NCBI RefSeq assembly: GCF_910592395.1
Contig: NC_088319.1
Span: 9,612,001 to 9,676,000, forward strand
DNA length: 64,000 bases
DNA from: Lineus longissimus
Taxonomy: Eukaryota; Nemertea; Pilidiophora; Heteronemertea; Lineidae
Reading direction: 5' to 3'
Part shown: one piece after another, positions 12,541 to 25,879 of the stretch
How the letters are laid out: each line of letters begins with the position of its first letter
Position numbering within the stretch: the stretch's first letter is position 1
Notes under the pieces: generated by a model
What the model saw: the letters and a program-made list of their open reading frames with translations, nothing else
Databases searched by the model: none
Told to the model about the DNA's origin: nothing
Program-made: the position numbers and the translations under genes

Positions 12541-13449
12541 CTGATGACGTCGCTTTAGTTCGTTCGATCGTTCCGTAAGAGACGTTCTGATTGGTCCAAA
12601 ATCGAGGCTACTTGCCGGACAAAAATAGCTTCTGGGGCGGAAAATGTCAAGGTTTTGGCTGAGTGATAAAGCGGTTTCAAACTATTGCGGGTCAAGATGG
12701 TAAACCCAAAGAATTTTACCAAAAAAGAGAAACGCCAAATTCCCTATCTTTCATTGAAGCAAGAAATTCTAAGATCATAGTTCCTGATCTATATATTTAC
12801 TTTTTGGATTATTAACGGCCTGGTGGCTAGTCGAATCTGCTTGGAGGCACATTGAGTCGAAAACATTTTCAGAATTTAAACAGGGATAGGTTCGTACACG
12901 AGAAAGGCAACAATCAATTTAAAAAGACGACGGCAAAATGTCCTGCTCGTTTTCATTTGAAATTACCACCATGCTAGATTTAATTCAATAAAATATCCCA
13001 TGTTTGAAAATCGACAACCAACCTCTGTAATATACGTTGTCTCTACGTAAAAACTCCCGATAGTTGGCCAGTGTGGCAGATTCATAAATGTAATGCATGA
13101 TTCTGCACGAGACTGACTGCTGAGTAATGTTCATGGACTACATTATGTATGACGTATATTGGGACTCGCAGCATAAAGTCGGAGGCGGAGCTATTATACA
13201 ATACTGAGCCTAATGAATATTAGCAATTACCCGTGCTCGATCCATCGGGGCATGGACACATTGGAGTGTTCGGTATTTGGAGGAAGGAATAACCAATAGA
13301 AAGAAACATTTGTATTTCATATTGATTATAATTTGGCCGTTATTTGTCGCTTCGAAAGAACAATATATACTGGTTATTTTGGTGTAAATTGCGTTGCACT
13401 GCGGTTATGCGCCAGGAATCCTGGCCCAGTGCATCCGTCTTCGGCAAAC
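12541..13449. other. Intergenic, no feature found
   Basis: No coding exon or clear repeat was recognised between the two LINE fragments. Confidence 0.45.
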
Positions 13450-14049
13450 TATTTGACCCATAGCTGGCTCACTGACGCCCTCTCAGTCCTGAAATCGCTG
13501 CAAAATCCCAGAAAGGAAGATAACAACGACCTCCTCAAAGCATTGAAAGACCTCTATTTAAGTAGGAAAAAAGTAGTTCTACCGTGGATTCCAGCCCACT
13601 GCAACGTCAAGGGGAACGAAAAGGCGGACCAACTAGCCAAGGAGGGAGGCAAAAAAGACCAATGTGACCTATCCCTTTCCTACAGCGAGGCCAAAACCGA
13701 ACTTAAACAAGGATATCGGAAGAAGTGGAAGGAAGAGCATCCTGAACACAATGAAGGAGACAGCTTCTACCAACTGACAAGAAGGGAGCAGGTCCTAATA
13801 TTCAGACAGCGAACCGGACACAGCAGGCTAAAACACCACCTGTTCACTAAATTCCGCATCGGTGAGAGCGACACCTGCATATGCAATCAAGAGCCCATGA
13901 CTGCTGAGCACATACTGGGAAGATGCTCAAGTTTTGCAGACCTGAGGAAGGAGACCTGGCCAGAGGGAACACGAATCCAGTTATATGGAGATCTCCAGCA
14001 GCTACGCAGGACCACCGACTTTATGATAAAATCCGGACTGACTGTCTAA
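13450..14049 (+). pseudogene. LINE fragment: RNase H domain and C-terminus
   Basis: The frame open from 13333 encodes, from about 13460, an RNase H-like segment: SWLTDALSVLKSL, then LPWIPAHCNVKGNEKADQLA, the conserved end of RNase H as found in I/Jockey-type LINEs. A C-terminal tail follows with a Cys/His cluster (CICNQEPMTAEHILGRC). The start of RNase H, RT and endonuclease are absent, so this is a 5'-truncated copy. The first 40 codons of the open frame are probably unrelated flanking DNA. A (TA)n run at 14157-14180 lies downstream and may mark the original tail. Confidence 0.8.
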
Positions 14050-14156
14050 AACTGTTTAACACCGTGTTCTATTGTTTTTATAGAAATTTTCTTGTTCACT
14101 TCTTTTTTTCCTGGGCGGCAAAGAAAAGGTTCGCCCAACATTAGCATTGGGGGGGA

Positions 14157-14180
14157 ATATATATATATATATATATATAT
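14157..14180. repeat. (TA)n microsatellite
   Basis: About eleven TA repeats downstream of the LINE fragment. Confidence 0.9.
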
Positions 14181-14434
14181 TCTGGCAACGACTTGAAAAT
14201 GAATGTTCCGCTTTTGTCAACGCCGCACTCTGGAACATTCCGAACTCTCAGCAACCCTTCTTGGGACACAAGTTGATCATCTTGACTGCAGCGATAACAT
14301 TCATATGCTGAAAATTGATGCAGAATGCTGGATGGTATACTAACTAGCTACATAGTATACGACCTTACCCAGAAGTATTAAGGTAGCAGGAAGGGTTGGG
14401 CGTTTGTGGTTTCTGAGTCTGAGGGGGTTGGTGT

Positions 14435-14498
14435 CTGTTGACTGTGCTTTAAGAGAGACTAGGCATGGCGCCAGTCTCTCTTAAAGCACAGTCAACAG
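14435..14498. repeat. Perfect 26-bp hairpin
   Basis: Arms 14435-14460 and 14473-14498 are exact complements (left arm begins CTGTTGACTGTGCTTTAAGA), separated by the 12-bp loop AGGCATGGCGCC. The loop and right arm recur at 14816-14875, inside the neighbouring TIR element, without the left arm. Confidence 0.85.
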
Positions 14499-14737
14499 GC
14501 ATTTGGTCTCAGTATTTGGGTTTTGATTGCCATGACTGTACCCCTGTAAAAGTCAGAGGAGGAGAAGTTTGGAATGATGAAAGCATTGAAGAAGAAGAAA
14601 TGTTATTATTGAGGAAAGCAAAATTTATTATGAGACTAGAAGGCAGTGTCCTGACTTGATTATTTTGAAAATGGCGGTCTGAACACATTAAAAGGTGGAA
14701 CATGGCATTTTATCGACTTTGAAGTGTTCCGCAGTTA

Positions 14738-16013
14738 AAGGGAGACTATAGGCAGCAGCTAGGTAGGCAAGATAAAGTCATACAAATTTGCCAATAGGGG
14801 TCAGTCATATCTCTAGGCATGGCGCCAGTCTCTCTTAAAGCAAAGTCAACAGGCATTTGGTCTTAGTATTTGGGTAAGTACAGAATCAAGGCAGCTCAGA
14901 GAGCAATGATTGAACGATGCTGTGGACAAGTCCAACAATACTGCATCAGTCACGACCAACTTCTCATCAGAAAGCGTCACCATCAGCATATTCAATGTTC
15001 AGTTCCAACCTGTACCAGTCCAATGCACGCCTGTCATGGTCAGCAGTGGTCAGCTTAGCGCGATATGGAACATTCTTCCGAAACTCAAGCGAGGGAAGTC
15101 TGCTCATTAGCCTATCTCGCGCACTGCTCCTTCTTGTCAAACATCGTAGTGAAATCGTGGTACAGTGGGGCGTCCTCGAGGATTGCAGCTGGTCGGACAG
15201 ATGTGAGGTGGAATGTGGGCGGCTGCACTTCTTCGTTGATGTGCGATGGCAGATAGCACAGTTGTTGCGTTGCATGACAGCTGAAAGTGAATGTGATATC
15301 ATAGAACTGAGGCGTATGCAATGAGACTATAGGTGAAGTAGAAGCAAGGAGTGAAATGGGCCATCTTCCAGTGACTATAATATACAGAGTAAGGGCGCTG
15401 GGTGTTGTTAGATTCAGCATTGAATGTATTCCTCGTACAAGCGTGAATAGTGTGGACATACAGTGAGAGGTGAGAGACCCCTATTGACTACTTCTTGTAA
15501 CTTTATCTTGGATATTATATTAGTATTGAACTTCTAGCCATGGAATATGAAGAAATTGAAGTTGTAGGCATGGAATATGAAAAATTATTCAACGGTGAAA
15601 GACATTATTCCATGAGGCTTTGCCGTGATCGCAAAGGACGCGACGCAATTGGTTCACATGCTAATGAGGAATGATAATGATAATTACCTCTATAATGCTA
15701 CTTGGATAGCGACTGTGTCGTTCATTGCAACAGTGGTCTATGTCAATGTGTGCCTGCAATGTCAATGAAGTATGATGAGGTGATGACGATAGTGCAATTA
15801 TTAAATATTGGCAAGAGATCATACTACAACATAGGTCTTGTTTTTGACAGATGACTGTGCGACATTCCCATTGGGTCTTGTGAGAGTCAGCGCTGCATGT
15901 ATTCCTTGTACAAGCTTGAATAGTTGTGACGGACTTTGAGGGGTGAGAGACCCCTATCGGCTACTTCGTCTAACTTTATCTTGCCTACCTAGCTGCTAGC
16001 AATAGTGCCCCTT
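14738..16013. mobile_element. Non-autonomous DNA transposon with about 75-bp TIRs
   Basis: The left end (AAGGGAGACTATAGGCAGCA, then GCTAGGTAGGCAAGATAAAGT) is the near complement of the right end at about 15945-16013. TA is present at both borders (14736-14737 and 16014-16015). A shorter relative occurs near 38696. Overlapping open frames at 14910-15460 show no recognised domain. A 130-bp inner block (15025-15158) is repeated at 16992-17126. Confidence 0.65.
15025..15158. repeat. Direct repeat, copy 1 (partner 16992-17126)
   Basis: About 134 bp, nearly identical to 16992-17126; shared words include GCTTAGCGCGATATGGAACA and CAAGCGAGGGAAGTCTGCTC. Confidence 0.8.
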
Positions 16014-16991
16014 TATCAAGAGTGAAACCCACTGTGCGGGGCTTAGAAATTACCTTTATAATCCTAGTTGGATAACCACTGTGTAGATGATTTGAAGAGT
16101 GCTCTGTGGATGTGTGCCTGTAATGTCAATGAAAGTATCATGAGGTGATGACGATAGTGGAATGACGAAATATTGGAAAGAGATCTATTCCTAGAAGAAC
16201 ATATGTCCTGTTTTGACTAGGTGGTGCATTTTTTTAAATCAGCAGTGAGCACTGCGTGTAACATGGTGGAGGCAGCGGAGATAATAACTGTGTCGAAAGT
16301 ATTGTTATAGGGCCTTCCCTAGGCCCATGGGGTTAAATTTACAATCCACGATTGAAAAGACGTAGTTTGATCGCATTCAACTATAAATCCATTGAACAGT
16401 TGTGTTCGTTTAGTCAACCGATGACCTTTTGTTGGGCCATGATCGGGGATTGTAAACTGTAAATGTATTATGGACTGGGAGACGGGGGAAACACAAGTGA
16501 AATAGACCAAAACAAGTGATTTTGGGCCTTTGGTTTAGACGCATGCCCCACATGCGCCATGCGGGATTATACGGTTCATGTGAACTTGTTGACATCTACA
16601 TGATCTAGTGCTGTTATTGGTCATGTCATGGTACATGGTAGGCCTAATCATCATGGCTATATGTTTCAGGAAAAGCTCGGAGTAAAATGAACCGCCGATG
16701 AATAATGATGTTGTTCATGTTTACCATGTTTACTAGTACATAGCCATAGGGTATGCACTGGCCAGTGCACTTTCTGCACGTCGTCATGGTCATGTACGTG
16801 ATACCTTGCATATTTTGATTTTTGAATGCACATGCTTTTTGGGCAAAATCACTTGTACCAACACTAATGAATAATGTCTTCTTATCCCTGGCTATGACTC
16901 CATACACAGTGAGGGCATTGTCCCATTCCCATCAAATGGTAACTTATTGTACCGTATTAGGGTGGAAGTTGGGGAGCAAATACCTACCGTT
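16014..16991. other. Intergenic, no feature found
   Basis: No exon or element ends recognised. Confidence 0.45.
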
Positions 16992-17126
16992 GCACGCCTG
17001 TCATAATCAGCAGTGATGAGCTTAGCGCGATATGGAACATTCTTCAGAAACTCAAGCGAGGGAAGTCTGCTCATTAGCATATCTCGCGCACTGCTCCTTC
17101 TTGTCAAACATCGTAGTGAAATCGTA
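16992..17126. repeat. Direct repeat, copy 2 (partner 15025-15158)
   Basis: Second copy of the 134-bp block. A perfect hairpin follows at once (17133-17157: AACGTCTGGC, loop TTTGC, GCCAGACGTT). Confidence 0.8.
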
Positions 17127-17157
17127 ATGGAAAACGTCTGGCTTTGCGCCAGACGTT

Positions 17158-19400
17158 GAGACTAATAAGTGAAGAACTAATAGGTAAAGAACTTCTACTT
17201 GCGCGAGACTGCTCTGATAAAATTATCATTGCAGAGACTACGGTGACGTACACATATATTTTTTACAATCAAAAATGCCCTCAAAAGACGACATGGAATG
17301 ATTATTTTATTGATATTTCCTACTATATACCTTCAAATTATCACTTTATACAAATAGATCGGCGTTAGGTCGCATGCTTTTCTTTCCTGGTGACACTATA
17401 AAGCAAAATAGTTGCAACCCCGTAAATGCGCTATAAGTCCAATAATAAGTGACGGTGACCCGTTATAAATGTTTCGCCAGCTTCGCTTTTTTGCCGCTAC
17501 GCGGCGCGTTGGGCCCTTGCGTCTAGTAAATGTAACACTTTGTGTCATTTCATTTAACTTTCATTTCTAAGCGTTTATGCTATTCATTGTAAATTTTTTT
17601 CTTCTTATCAAAGGAGGAATAAACAAATATATATCAGTCATGTCCAAGCACCTTTTTGCGGTAGTGATAAATGATTGTAGGATTCTTTCTGATATATGAA
17701 CTGCGAGATAAAAGAAGTATTCCATTTGTACTGATTGCAAATATTGGATATTGGTAATGGCTATCTACAAACACTTCGAAACCGGGAACTGTTGTCAAAT
17801 GCATTAAATTCTTTGTTACACCCTATATAATCACTGTGCTGCCACTACAAAAAACTTAAAGTTGAAGAGAGAGTGTGCTGTTGTAATGGGACTTCAATAG
17901 AAGAAGAGGTTCATTTTCTAACTGCTCGTCCAAAATAGGATGCTTCAAGGCAAGATTTTTTCTCAATTATCAGTGAGAACAAAATCAACTTTTCAGGTCT
18001 CTCACCAGAAAATAAGTTTATCTTGCTCCTTTCAAATGAGGACCCTATGATTTGTCAGCTGTCTATATTTGTGCAGAAAAATCAAATGCTTCTCTGATCG
18101 GATAAAATAAGGACCTCCTCTTCTATCTAAATATTCCAGGCTTGACCCCGGTAGACTTGATAGACTTTACATTGTTATCCTTGTTCTTGTGAACTGTAGT
18201 GTATGACGTCATTTTTAGAATAATAAATATAACGAAAGATTGTATGAATCCTTTTGTCTGTATTCGTCGAACTCTCTCCCAAATTATGTTAGAACTATAG
18301 GAAGTAATGCAGAACGGAGCTTAAGTATGCAAAAATATAGGCCTAATCAACAATACACATTTTTTAACTGCAAGGAGGGGGATATTTACCAGGGGGATTT
18401 TTACTTGAGAATATTTACTGGCGGGATTTTTACGGGGATTTTTACCTACATTTGGCTGCTCTAACAGTAAAACCATTACCAACTCTTAATCTGTCCGGGT
18501 GCTAACTTTTTTGTCCGGTTGCTGCGCCTGGACAAAAACCATAGTGGAGAACTCTGCGGGCCACTGCGGCCGGAGTGTTGTAAAACATTGCCAATTCTTT
18601 AGGTCTCACAAGCCAGTGCGGAGAAAGTATCCAGCTGAACCAACGAGTAGTCCCAGGTCTGGGATGCGAAGCGTCTTCTGGAATCCTTCTGAGGTCAATC
18701 CTTTGTCCATAACCATGCACCAAGGGGAGATGTTTAAAGCACTTTCGATGGATTTTATTTGATAGTTGCCACTAAGTGGCACCACCTTTTGTACCACACG
18801 GGTCCTAGAAATGGTGTGAAATTGTTCCAAAATAGGCCTGATGTGTGTCAAGTTCGCCTATTCATAGATCGGTGAAATAATATTTATTTCTTCGTTAAGC
18901 AACAGCCATGTGATAGCCAGGGGAATACTATTCTTAAATCAAATAAAAAAAACATATGAGTGTTGCGGCTTTTCATTTATCAAATTTGACTTGAAGTGAA
19001 ACGACAGGAATAGACTATCGCGAAGGTATTGTTGTATAATTGTGGGCGAGGTATTGTTATAACTGCCACACCCTACTCAATTTTAGGTTCGTAGAGACCT
19101 AGCGACGCATTTAAGAGCAATTTCGACGGATTTAATGCGAATACAGAAGGTGGCGCCCCCCGTAAACGGTCAAAAATTGGCAAAAAATGTTCTCAATGCG
19201 TTGCTGGAGACATAATGAAATTTTCTTCATTCACGTGAGAATGGTCACTGTAAGAATTATACAGGAAGAAATGTATAATATTTGGGTTTTTCCTTGATTG
19301 TCCGGCCCAATTGGCAATATTGCCATTTGGAATGGACAACAGAGCCAGGAGCCAATGCGACGCTTATGACTTATTCAAAGAAATAAATTGCCCGATTTAA
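17158..19400. other. Intergenic, no gene found
   Basis: More than 2 kb without a recognisable exon, transposon protein or strong repeat. Open frames here (for example near 18499-18851) resemble no family I know. Confidence 0.45.
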
Positions 19401-19412
19401 CATCCTGCAGAA

Positions 19413-19500
19413 TCAGAGGAATCGGGCGTTTCCAGTGATATACGACAGAAATGGGTTGTCCTCATGCAATCACATTTGAAACGCATTTTAAAATGACCGG
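19413..19500. repeat. Direct repeat, copy 1 (partner about 21473-21555)
   Basis: Shares AATCGGGCGTTTCCAGTGAT, then ATACGACA, TTGTCCTCATGCA and GAAACGCATTTTAAAAT with 21473-21555. The two copies bracket a region rich in G/C homopolymer repeats, and GGGGCACGTCATCATC follows both (20067 and 21574). Confidence 0.7.
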
Positions 19501-20424
19501 TCTTATTTACCCGACCGTCGGATCTACATTGAAGGAAATCGGTCTTGTTGACCCGACCGTCGGATCTCGAGTGAAGGAAATCGGTCCTTTGTACACGACG
19601 GTCGGGGCATGATACTGCCCCTAGCGGAGAGTTTGGCAACCAAACTACAACACCAGAACTTGGTCTGAGCATGGAGGTGTCTTGACTGAAGATTTTCTGC
19701 GCTATCGACCCGACTAATAATACCTCCATGGTCTGAGGTGTAGTAGGAGAAACGGTCCTCGAACAGAAGCAGGAGAAAGAAGGGATACTAGTATGTATGG
19801 CCCGCTTGACCTACATCCGCCGCCATTGTTTTCCCCCAATTTTCCGCTCACTAACCCTAGTGGCGGCTTCGGGAACGTTGGCCACCCGATGACGTCATCA
19901 ACTGAGTCGTCGGGTCAATAGCATGAATAGCGCGGGGAATCTTGACTCGAGACACGACTGTCGACCAGCAAATACATTATATTGTAGTCGGGTCAATAGC
20001 GCAGAAAATCTTCAGTCAAGACACGACAGTCGGGCGAATAATAATTTTCTTTTAAAATAGATGTTAGGGGCACGTCATCATCACATACATTCGGGGAAAA
20101 CTCCCTAATGAGACATTGAAGAGACGATTTTCAGTTGCGCGAGACTCTCAAAATGGCGGAACAGTAAGTGTCGATTTTCCGAATTTACTCCTCACTATTT
20201 TACTGTTTCCGTCTTTGGTGGGCCTTGTCATGTCTTTATATTGTACCAATCCGTACTTTGTATTAATATGTAAAGTCAAGGACTTAAGTGAGCCCCCCTT
20301 TAGGTCGGGGGAGCAACCCCGAACCCCCCTACGTACGAGCATATGTTAAGTGCAAGCTCTAACAACTACAGCTGTTACAGTGGGGGGGACTACCCCCAAA
20401 CCCCCCTCCGTCGACATAGGTTTT

Positions 20425-21375
20425 AACCAGTGCGTTGGGGGGAAGCCCCCCCAAACCCCCCGGTGGACAGTCAACTAGCCCTTCTGTGTCATACTGCTGG
20501 GGGGGGGGGGGGGGGATGGATGTTATTCCAGTGCAATGGGGGGAGCCCCCAAACCCCCCGGCGGACAGTCAACTAGCCCTTCCATGTCATTTACCGCTGG
20601 GGGGGGGGCGATGGATGTTATCTGTACTTGTGATAGTTGTGCAAATAAAGAAGTGCCAGTGCCACAAAATGCCAAAAATAATTATTTGCGAAAGGTCGTG
20701 TTATGGAAAAAGTCTCTTTGTATGTTCTGAATGGTAATAATGATCAATTGAATTGGTTTACTGCTGTTAAAATTACTAAATATTGCAAGAAATTTGGGAA
20801 ATTTGAAAGGAAGAATCGAAATCGTGTCTTCATTCGTGTGCGGACGCCACTGAAGCAGACGGCCGAAAGTAGTTTGTCTCTGTCCGCTAGGGTGCAGAAT
20901 CTAGATGGTGTATATTGAGAGTTCGGCCAATTTGCCAACTGAGACTTGTTTCACGAATCTGCGAGAGTTTTGACAATAATTTTTTCTCGCTAATTTGCAC
21001 GCGCAGTGGGCAGTGAAGTGCATGTTAGATGGCACGAAAAGCGTATTTGCATTATTTGGATCATATTGTATTGTTGATTTAGTGTGATTTCGAGAAAACA
21101 CTGAAGAAACACGTCTTGGCAACAGTTACCAGGCGAGCGCGCGCGTGTGTGTGGAATAAACTATATGTCACGTGACCTCGGCAAAATTGAAATAAAACGT
21201 CGGCATTTTTGTGAGTAATGCGTGATTTAGGCGGCAGTTTTTCTAATTAGAATACAAATAAATGTTTCCTGGTTTTTTTAGGCATGTGTCGGGGGGAAAG
21301 GCTCCCCCCAACCCCCCCCCCCCCCCCCCCCCGGTGGACAGTCAACTAGCCCTTCTGTGTCATACTGCTGGAGGG
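20425..21375. repeat. Dispersed G-run/C-run repeat, three copies
   Basis: Three copies of a block reading GGTGGACAGTCAACTAGCCC (or GGCGGACAGTC), then TTCTGTGTCATACTGCTGG and a long G run, start near 20430, 20535 and 21288. Each is preceded by runs of G and C. No coding function; frames through it are low complexity. Confidence 0.75.
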
Positions 21376-21472
21376 GGGGGGGGGTGCGATGGGACCATCC
21401 ATATAGTAATTATAGTTCCTTCCGACACATTTTTGTTTTGGTAATGAAATACATTGTGATTGTCCTTATTCA

Positions 21473-21555
21473 CGGGAATCGGGCGTTTCCAGTGATATAC
21501 GACACTTAAATGGATTGTCCTCATGCATTCACTTTGGAAACGCATTTTAAAATAG
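21473..21555. repeat. Direct repeat, copy 2 (partner 19413-19500)
   Basis: See the partner; same orientation, about 2 kb apart. Confidence 0.7.
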
Positions 21556-21560
21556 ATGTT

Positions 21561-23974
21561 ACGTCCTGTTAATGGGGCACGTCATCATCGCGTACATTTG
21601 GGAAAACTCCCTAACGAGACCGGAGCAGACGGCTGAAAGTAGTTTATTTATTGGCCGCTAGGGTTCAGAATGTCGCTCACCCGAATTTTTCACGCAACTT
21701 TTGCTAAATAGAGCTAGTTCTAGTTTGTAATTCATTTTGATACTTCAGATTTGGGTAGTAGACTAAAATAACTTAGTCGTCAGTGTGGTTTTAAGCAGGA
21801 AAAACGTATTTGTTTTTCTTAAAGTGCCCTTTTTGGACGGGTGTGTGCGATTGTTTTGTTTATGTCACGTGACCTCGACCATGTCGACACAAAATTGAAA
21901 TAAACCACCCTTTTCTGTCATTATTTAGGACGGATATTTCTCTAATAAAAATATTAATATAATTGGCCAATTTCTTAGGCATATGATGTAGCGAATTCCC
22001 ATGAAGATTTAAATTAATTTTAATTTAATTTAACTTAATTTCAACCAATGGGATAGCAACCACCACCGGAAGATCGCGGAGAAATCGGTAAACTAAACGG
22101 AGTTAATTCAGAAAAATACCAAAAAAATTTGTTTGTAGGATATACAATAGTTACTCTCTTTATTTCTAATAATTCATTTACATTATGTACTCCCGCACAC
22201 ACGTGTATCTTAAGAGCCCCTCCTAAGAGGGGGGCTTATGAATGACATCTTATTAGACTTACTGTAATAAAAGTGCTGAAACCACCGGCCCCTAAAGCCT
22301 AGTTAGCGGGATTATTGGGCTAAACAATGGGATAAGTTAGGAAGTGAATTTTTTGTACAGCATTGTATACCTCGATCTGCTTGTAAACAAACCCTTGCCT
22401 TGGATTGCAGTAGGCCTCATACATGTTCAGAGTTCTTATACCTATGCGTATACTAAAGGATGAATCTTTACCGTCTTGACTCGCGAATTGTGAAATTTGA
22501 GCGACAACAGGCAGACCGTGCATGCATAAATTCAAAAAACTATTCTATACCGAGCTACTTTCCTTCAAGTTGTTCTATGATATATATAATATCTTGCTGA
22601 TTCATGATGACACAGCAATTTTCCCATTCATCGATGTGATCTCACTTTCACTGGGCCTTGTGGTTCCTGTCGCTTACGACCAACTTCGAATCATTAAACA
22701 ACTGATGCTCCTAGTAGTAGTATCTTGTATGAGACAAGACCACAATTGATTTTTAAGCCTTTTAGCAGTTAAATTGTCAATGTTTGACCGCGACGCATCA
22801 AATAATGCGTGCGGTTGTGAATCTGAAATTTAGACTATGTTATTCCGGACAGTCGGGCAAGTAAATGGTGAAAAATAAACTGGTGATTGACCACGGAAAT
22901 TTTTTGATAATCGACAAATTAGACAGACTTTGATATTTCCACTCTTTTCAGCCAACTGGCAGAAAAAACTCAAAACACGCCCCCTATTACCCAATTAGCA
23001 AAATTCGAAATTAATTTTTTCATCAAATAATTTCTTTATATCTGTAGACTTGCCACAACAAATATTTTTTCAATACCTCTCCAAATATGTACTTGAGAGT
23101 TAAAAACATGCACTCGTCTAATTGATAGGCCTCGACCATCCAACCTATGAATATTCATTAGTGGTCTTGTCTCGTATTGAACGATGATGACCATGTGGTT
23201 TTAACTGAAATACATAAAGTTTGAGGAACAAAAGACAAACATGTATAACCCTGAACATGGAATGAAGATGGGACACGGACCGTCAGGTGCTGCCACCTGA
23301 GCTAAGGATTTCGAACTACTTCAACTCCAGAGCTGAAACTTGGGCATGACCTGTAGCCCAAAACACCCTGACAAAGCATGAACTGGGATAGTGGGAGCTA
23401 TAATGATGGCTCAACACAACTGAAGCTTACTTAACCAGGATTACGGTGAATCCACAACGCATAGGTCACTTAAAACCTCGATAAAAATGTGCCACACACA
23501 GCACAGAGGAACGTGTACATATTACGTCACACCGGCGAGCAGCATTCAGAACTAGTCGACATTGCTGGAGTAAATTCTGACCTAGAATCACTACGAACGT
23601 GGATTCCAGACAGGCTCGCTTACATTACGCTTTTCCCCCAAGACCTTCAAAGTAGTTCACATAGCTTCTTATTTGCAACCAGGGGGGTAAATTGTGGCAC
23701 TCAACAAAAATTGACTTGATTTCAGAACAATCATGGCATCTTGCGCGCGACGTCACGTGGGGATGCTGGATATACTTGGGAAATCCCCCAGAACACAAAA
23801 GCGACACGACAATCATGTCAATTGGAAAATTGCTGTGTCATCATCCTCAAGACAGACAACATTCAACAATTCTATATGGAGGATCCCTGATATTGATAGT
23901 CCATATGCCACAAAATTACTCTGAACAATAGGTATCTAGGGCATAGATGCCAGACATTGGCTCTGGTCAAAGCC
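21561..23974. other. Intergenic, no gene found
   Basis: No exon recognised. A small hairpin with arms AGCCCCTC and GAGGGGGGCT lies near 22212-22233. Confidence 0.45.
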
Positions 23975-24215
23975 TTTTTGGCTCACCGTGGGTGAATACA
24001 TACAATACTGATGTGTCCGTTGTCGTCTGTATCCTGTTTCAAAAACAGTGGCTCGTTTCTTAACCCCTAGAGTTACGAACTTGAAACTTTGTACACAGGA
24101 CCCCCAGGTCAGGTGACCTCTAGTCTAACACTGAATTTGGTCTGATCTGATTCTTGACTTGGCCATCAGGGAGCCATATGTTGAAACCTAAAAAGTGTGA
24201 TATCTCTCTTATAAG
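23975..24215. mobile_element. Truncated copy of the GGCTCACCG repeat
   Basis: Starts TTTTTGGCTCACCGTG and follows the left part of the 9286 copy, through AAAAAGTGTGATATCTCTCT, then stops near 24215. A further piece resembling the 3' part of the family (GATACATCATATGTCA, then CCTAACCACCAAAT) lies at about 25258-25350. Confidence 0.7.
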
Positions 24216-25879
24216 GTGGCACTAACTGTGGGGACGGGGTCGTTTTGCCCCCCCCCCCCCCCGAGAAATGTAGTTCTTAAGACGCAGGCTGTTTCCATGT
24301 TCATGAATGGGTCCAACCTGTTCCAATTTTTATTTACTTTGATGCCCTCGTCTTAGTTTCCATGTGCAGAGGGATCTTTGCAGACCTTCTGTTGAAAAAT
24401 ACCTAGGTGAGCAAATATTTACTCGCCTAACTTTTATTTTCATAGCCTAATCGAGTAATTCTTGAAAGTCGCTGTTTGCGACTTCTACCCGGCGGCGATG
24501 ATTGATAATAATGAGAATCACAGATTCCCATGCTAGGAGCGATTCCATTGGTTGGCCTTTCGAGTGACCCCCGACATTGACCAATGGCGTGCACTGTTAC
24601 AGTCTATGATGTAGTTACAATAATATGCCTGTCGGCGGCGCTGCAGTCGGGATATCCAGGTGCGCGAATTTTAAAACTTTTTGAAGAGCTAGGCGCGCAA
24701 TTCCATGCGCGGCCAAAATGACAATTTTGCCGCGCAAAGGCGTGCAAGCGCAAATGCGCGCCTTTCAACAGAATGTCTGTCTTTGGCGATTTTATGAGCC
24801 TAGAATCTGTGCCATTTGAAGCGGGTCTCAATCCCCAGTTTGGCCTCAATATGTAACATACCTTCCATCTGCCACGCGAGGTTGGGCGTAGTTGTGCGAG
24901 TGTCAATTATGCTCACCCAAATTCTAGGCCATATGGCAAAAAAATAGCTGAGATGACCCCATGTGTTCACATCAAATAAAGAAACTAGATGCATTTGGCT
25001 ATCTGCCGGTGGTAATGCTAATGGCATTCCAAAATCATTCATTTTGAACCTATTGAGGCCAGTTTGAAGATCGCACACATCATGCCATTTCTTGTTCAAT
25101 TATTTACCATTTTCAGGATCCAAGTGGTGTCAAAGGTGGCGCCACCTATCGGTGAACTTATGAATTACACGTAAATGCAATGAAAATGCTGTAGACTTCT
25201 TCTCTGGATTCAGACGAACCCAGAAATGTATAGATTATGGTGCCTGTGATGCAAGCAACGATACATCATATGTCACACCGACTTTGGTTTGACCTATATG
25301 CTATACACGTAGCATGTTTCTTAACCAAGATGAATTCCTAACCACCAAATATTATATCAAAAATTCAAATGAGCCCATGAACTGTGCTTTATGACCATCA
25401 TTTTTTGGCACTTGCAATTCCATTGAGTGTGTTCAATAGTCATGACAAATGCACATGTCCCTAATGTAGGTCACCCTTTCATGATGCGTAAACCTTACCT
25501 CAATCAATGGTCTCTCTTTGGCTAAAGCATACATACATGTAGTAACACTAACAGAGAGCAGTGCATGGAAATTTGTTGATTCTGGTCATGCACAAGTTTT
25601 GTATGATCTGATCAGAAGGTCATGTGGGTTTACCGGTACTTCTTTTCAATTTCTTGTATTGTTCAGAGGTCAGGGTTCGCTCTGCACTTGAAGGAGATTT
25701 TCTCCAGGGAGTATTCCTCCTCCAGTCCAAAGCGGGATGAGCATTTTAGCGTGCCACTATGGTTAGGCGCCAATTGGGTTTATTGGCTTTGTGACTTCGT
25801 CCAGAAGTAGAGTCCACGCAAGCTGCATTGTACTCACGAGTCATGTTTCTGACTTGGTTGGGTCTTTAACCTGGCAGTA
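24216..25879. other. Intergenic, repeat remnants only
   Basis: Contains the 3' remnant of the GGCTCACCG family (about 25258-25350) and, at 25360-25425, a block that is the inverted copy of 37321-37385 (shared word TTTATGACCATCATTTTTTGG). No gene recognised. Confidence 0.5.

Noticed and set aside
13333-13450. First 40 codons of the RNase H-containing frame as part of a protein
   Set aside because: No similarity to the LINE; probably flanking DNA joined at the 5' truncation point.
20435-20737. Gly/Pro-rich frames
   Set aside because: They cross G and C homopolymer runs of a dispersed repeat.
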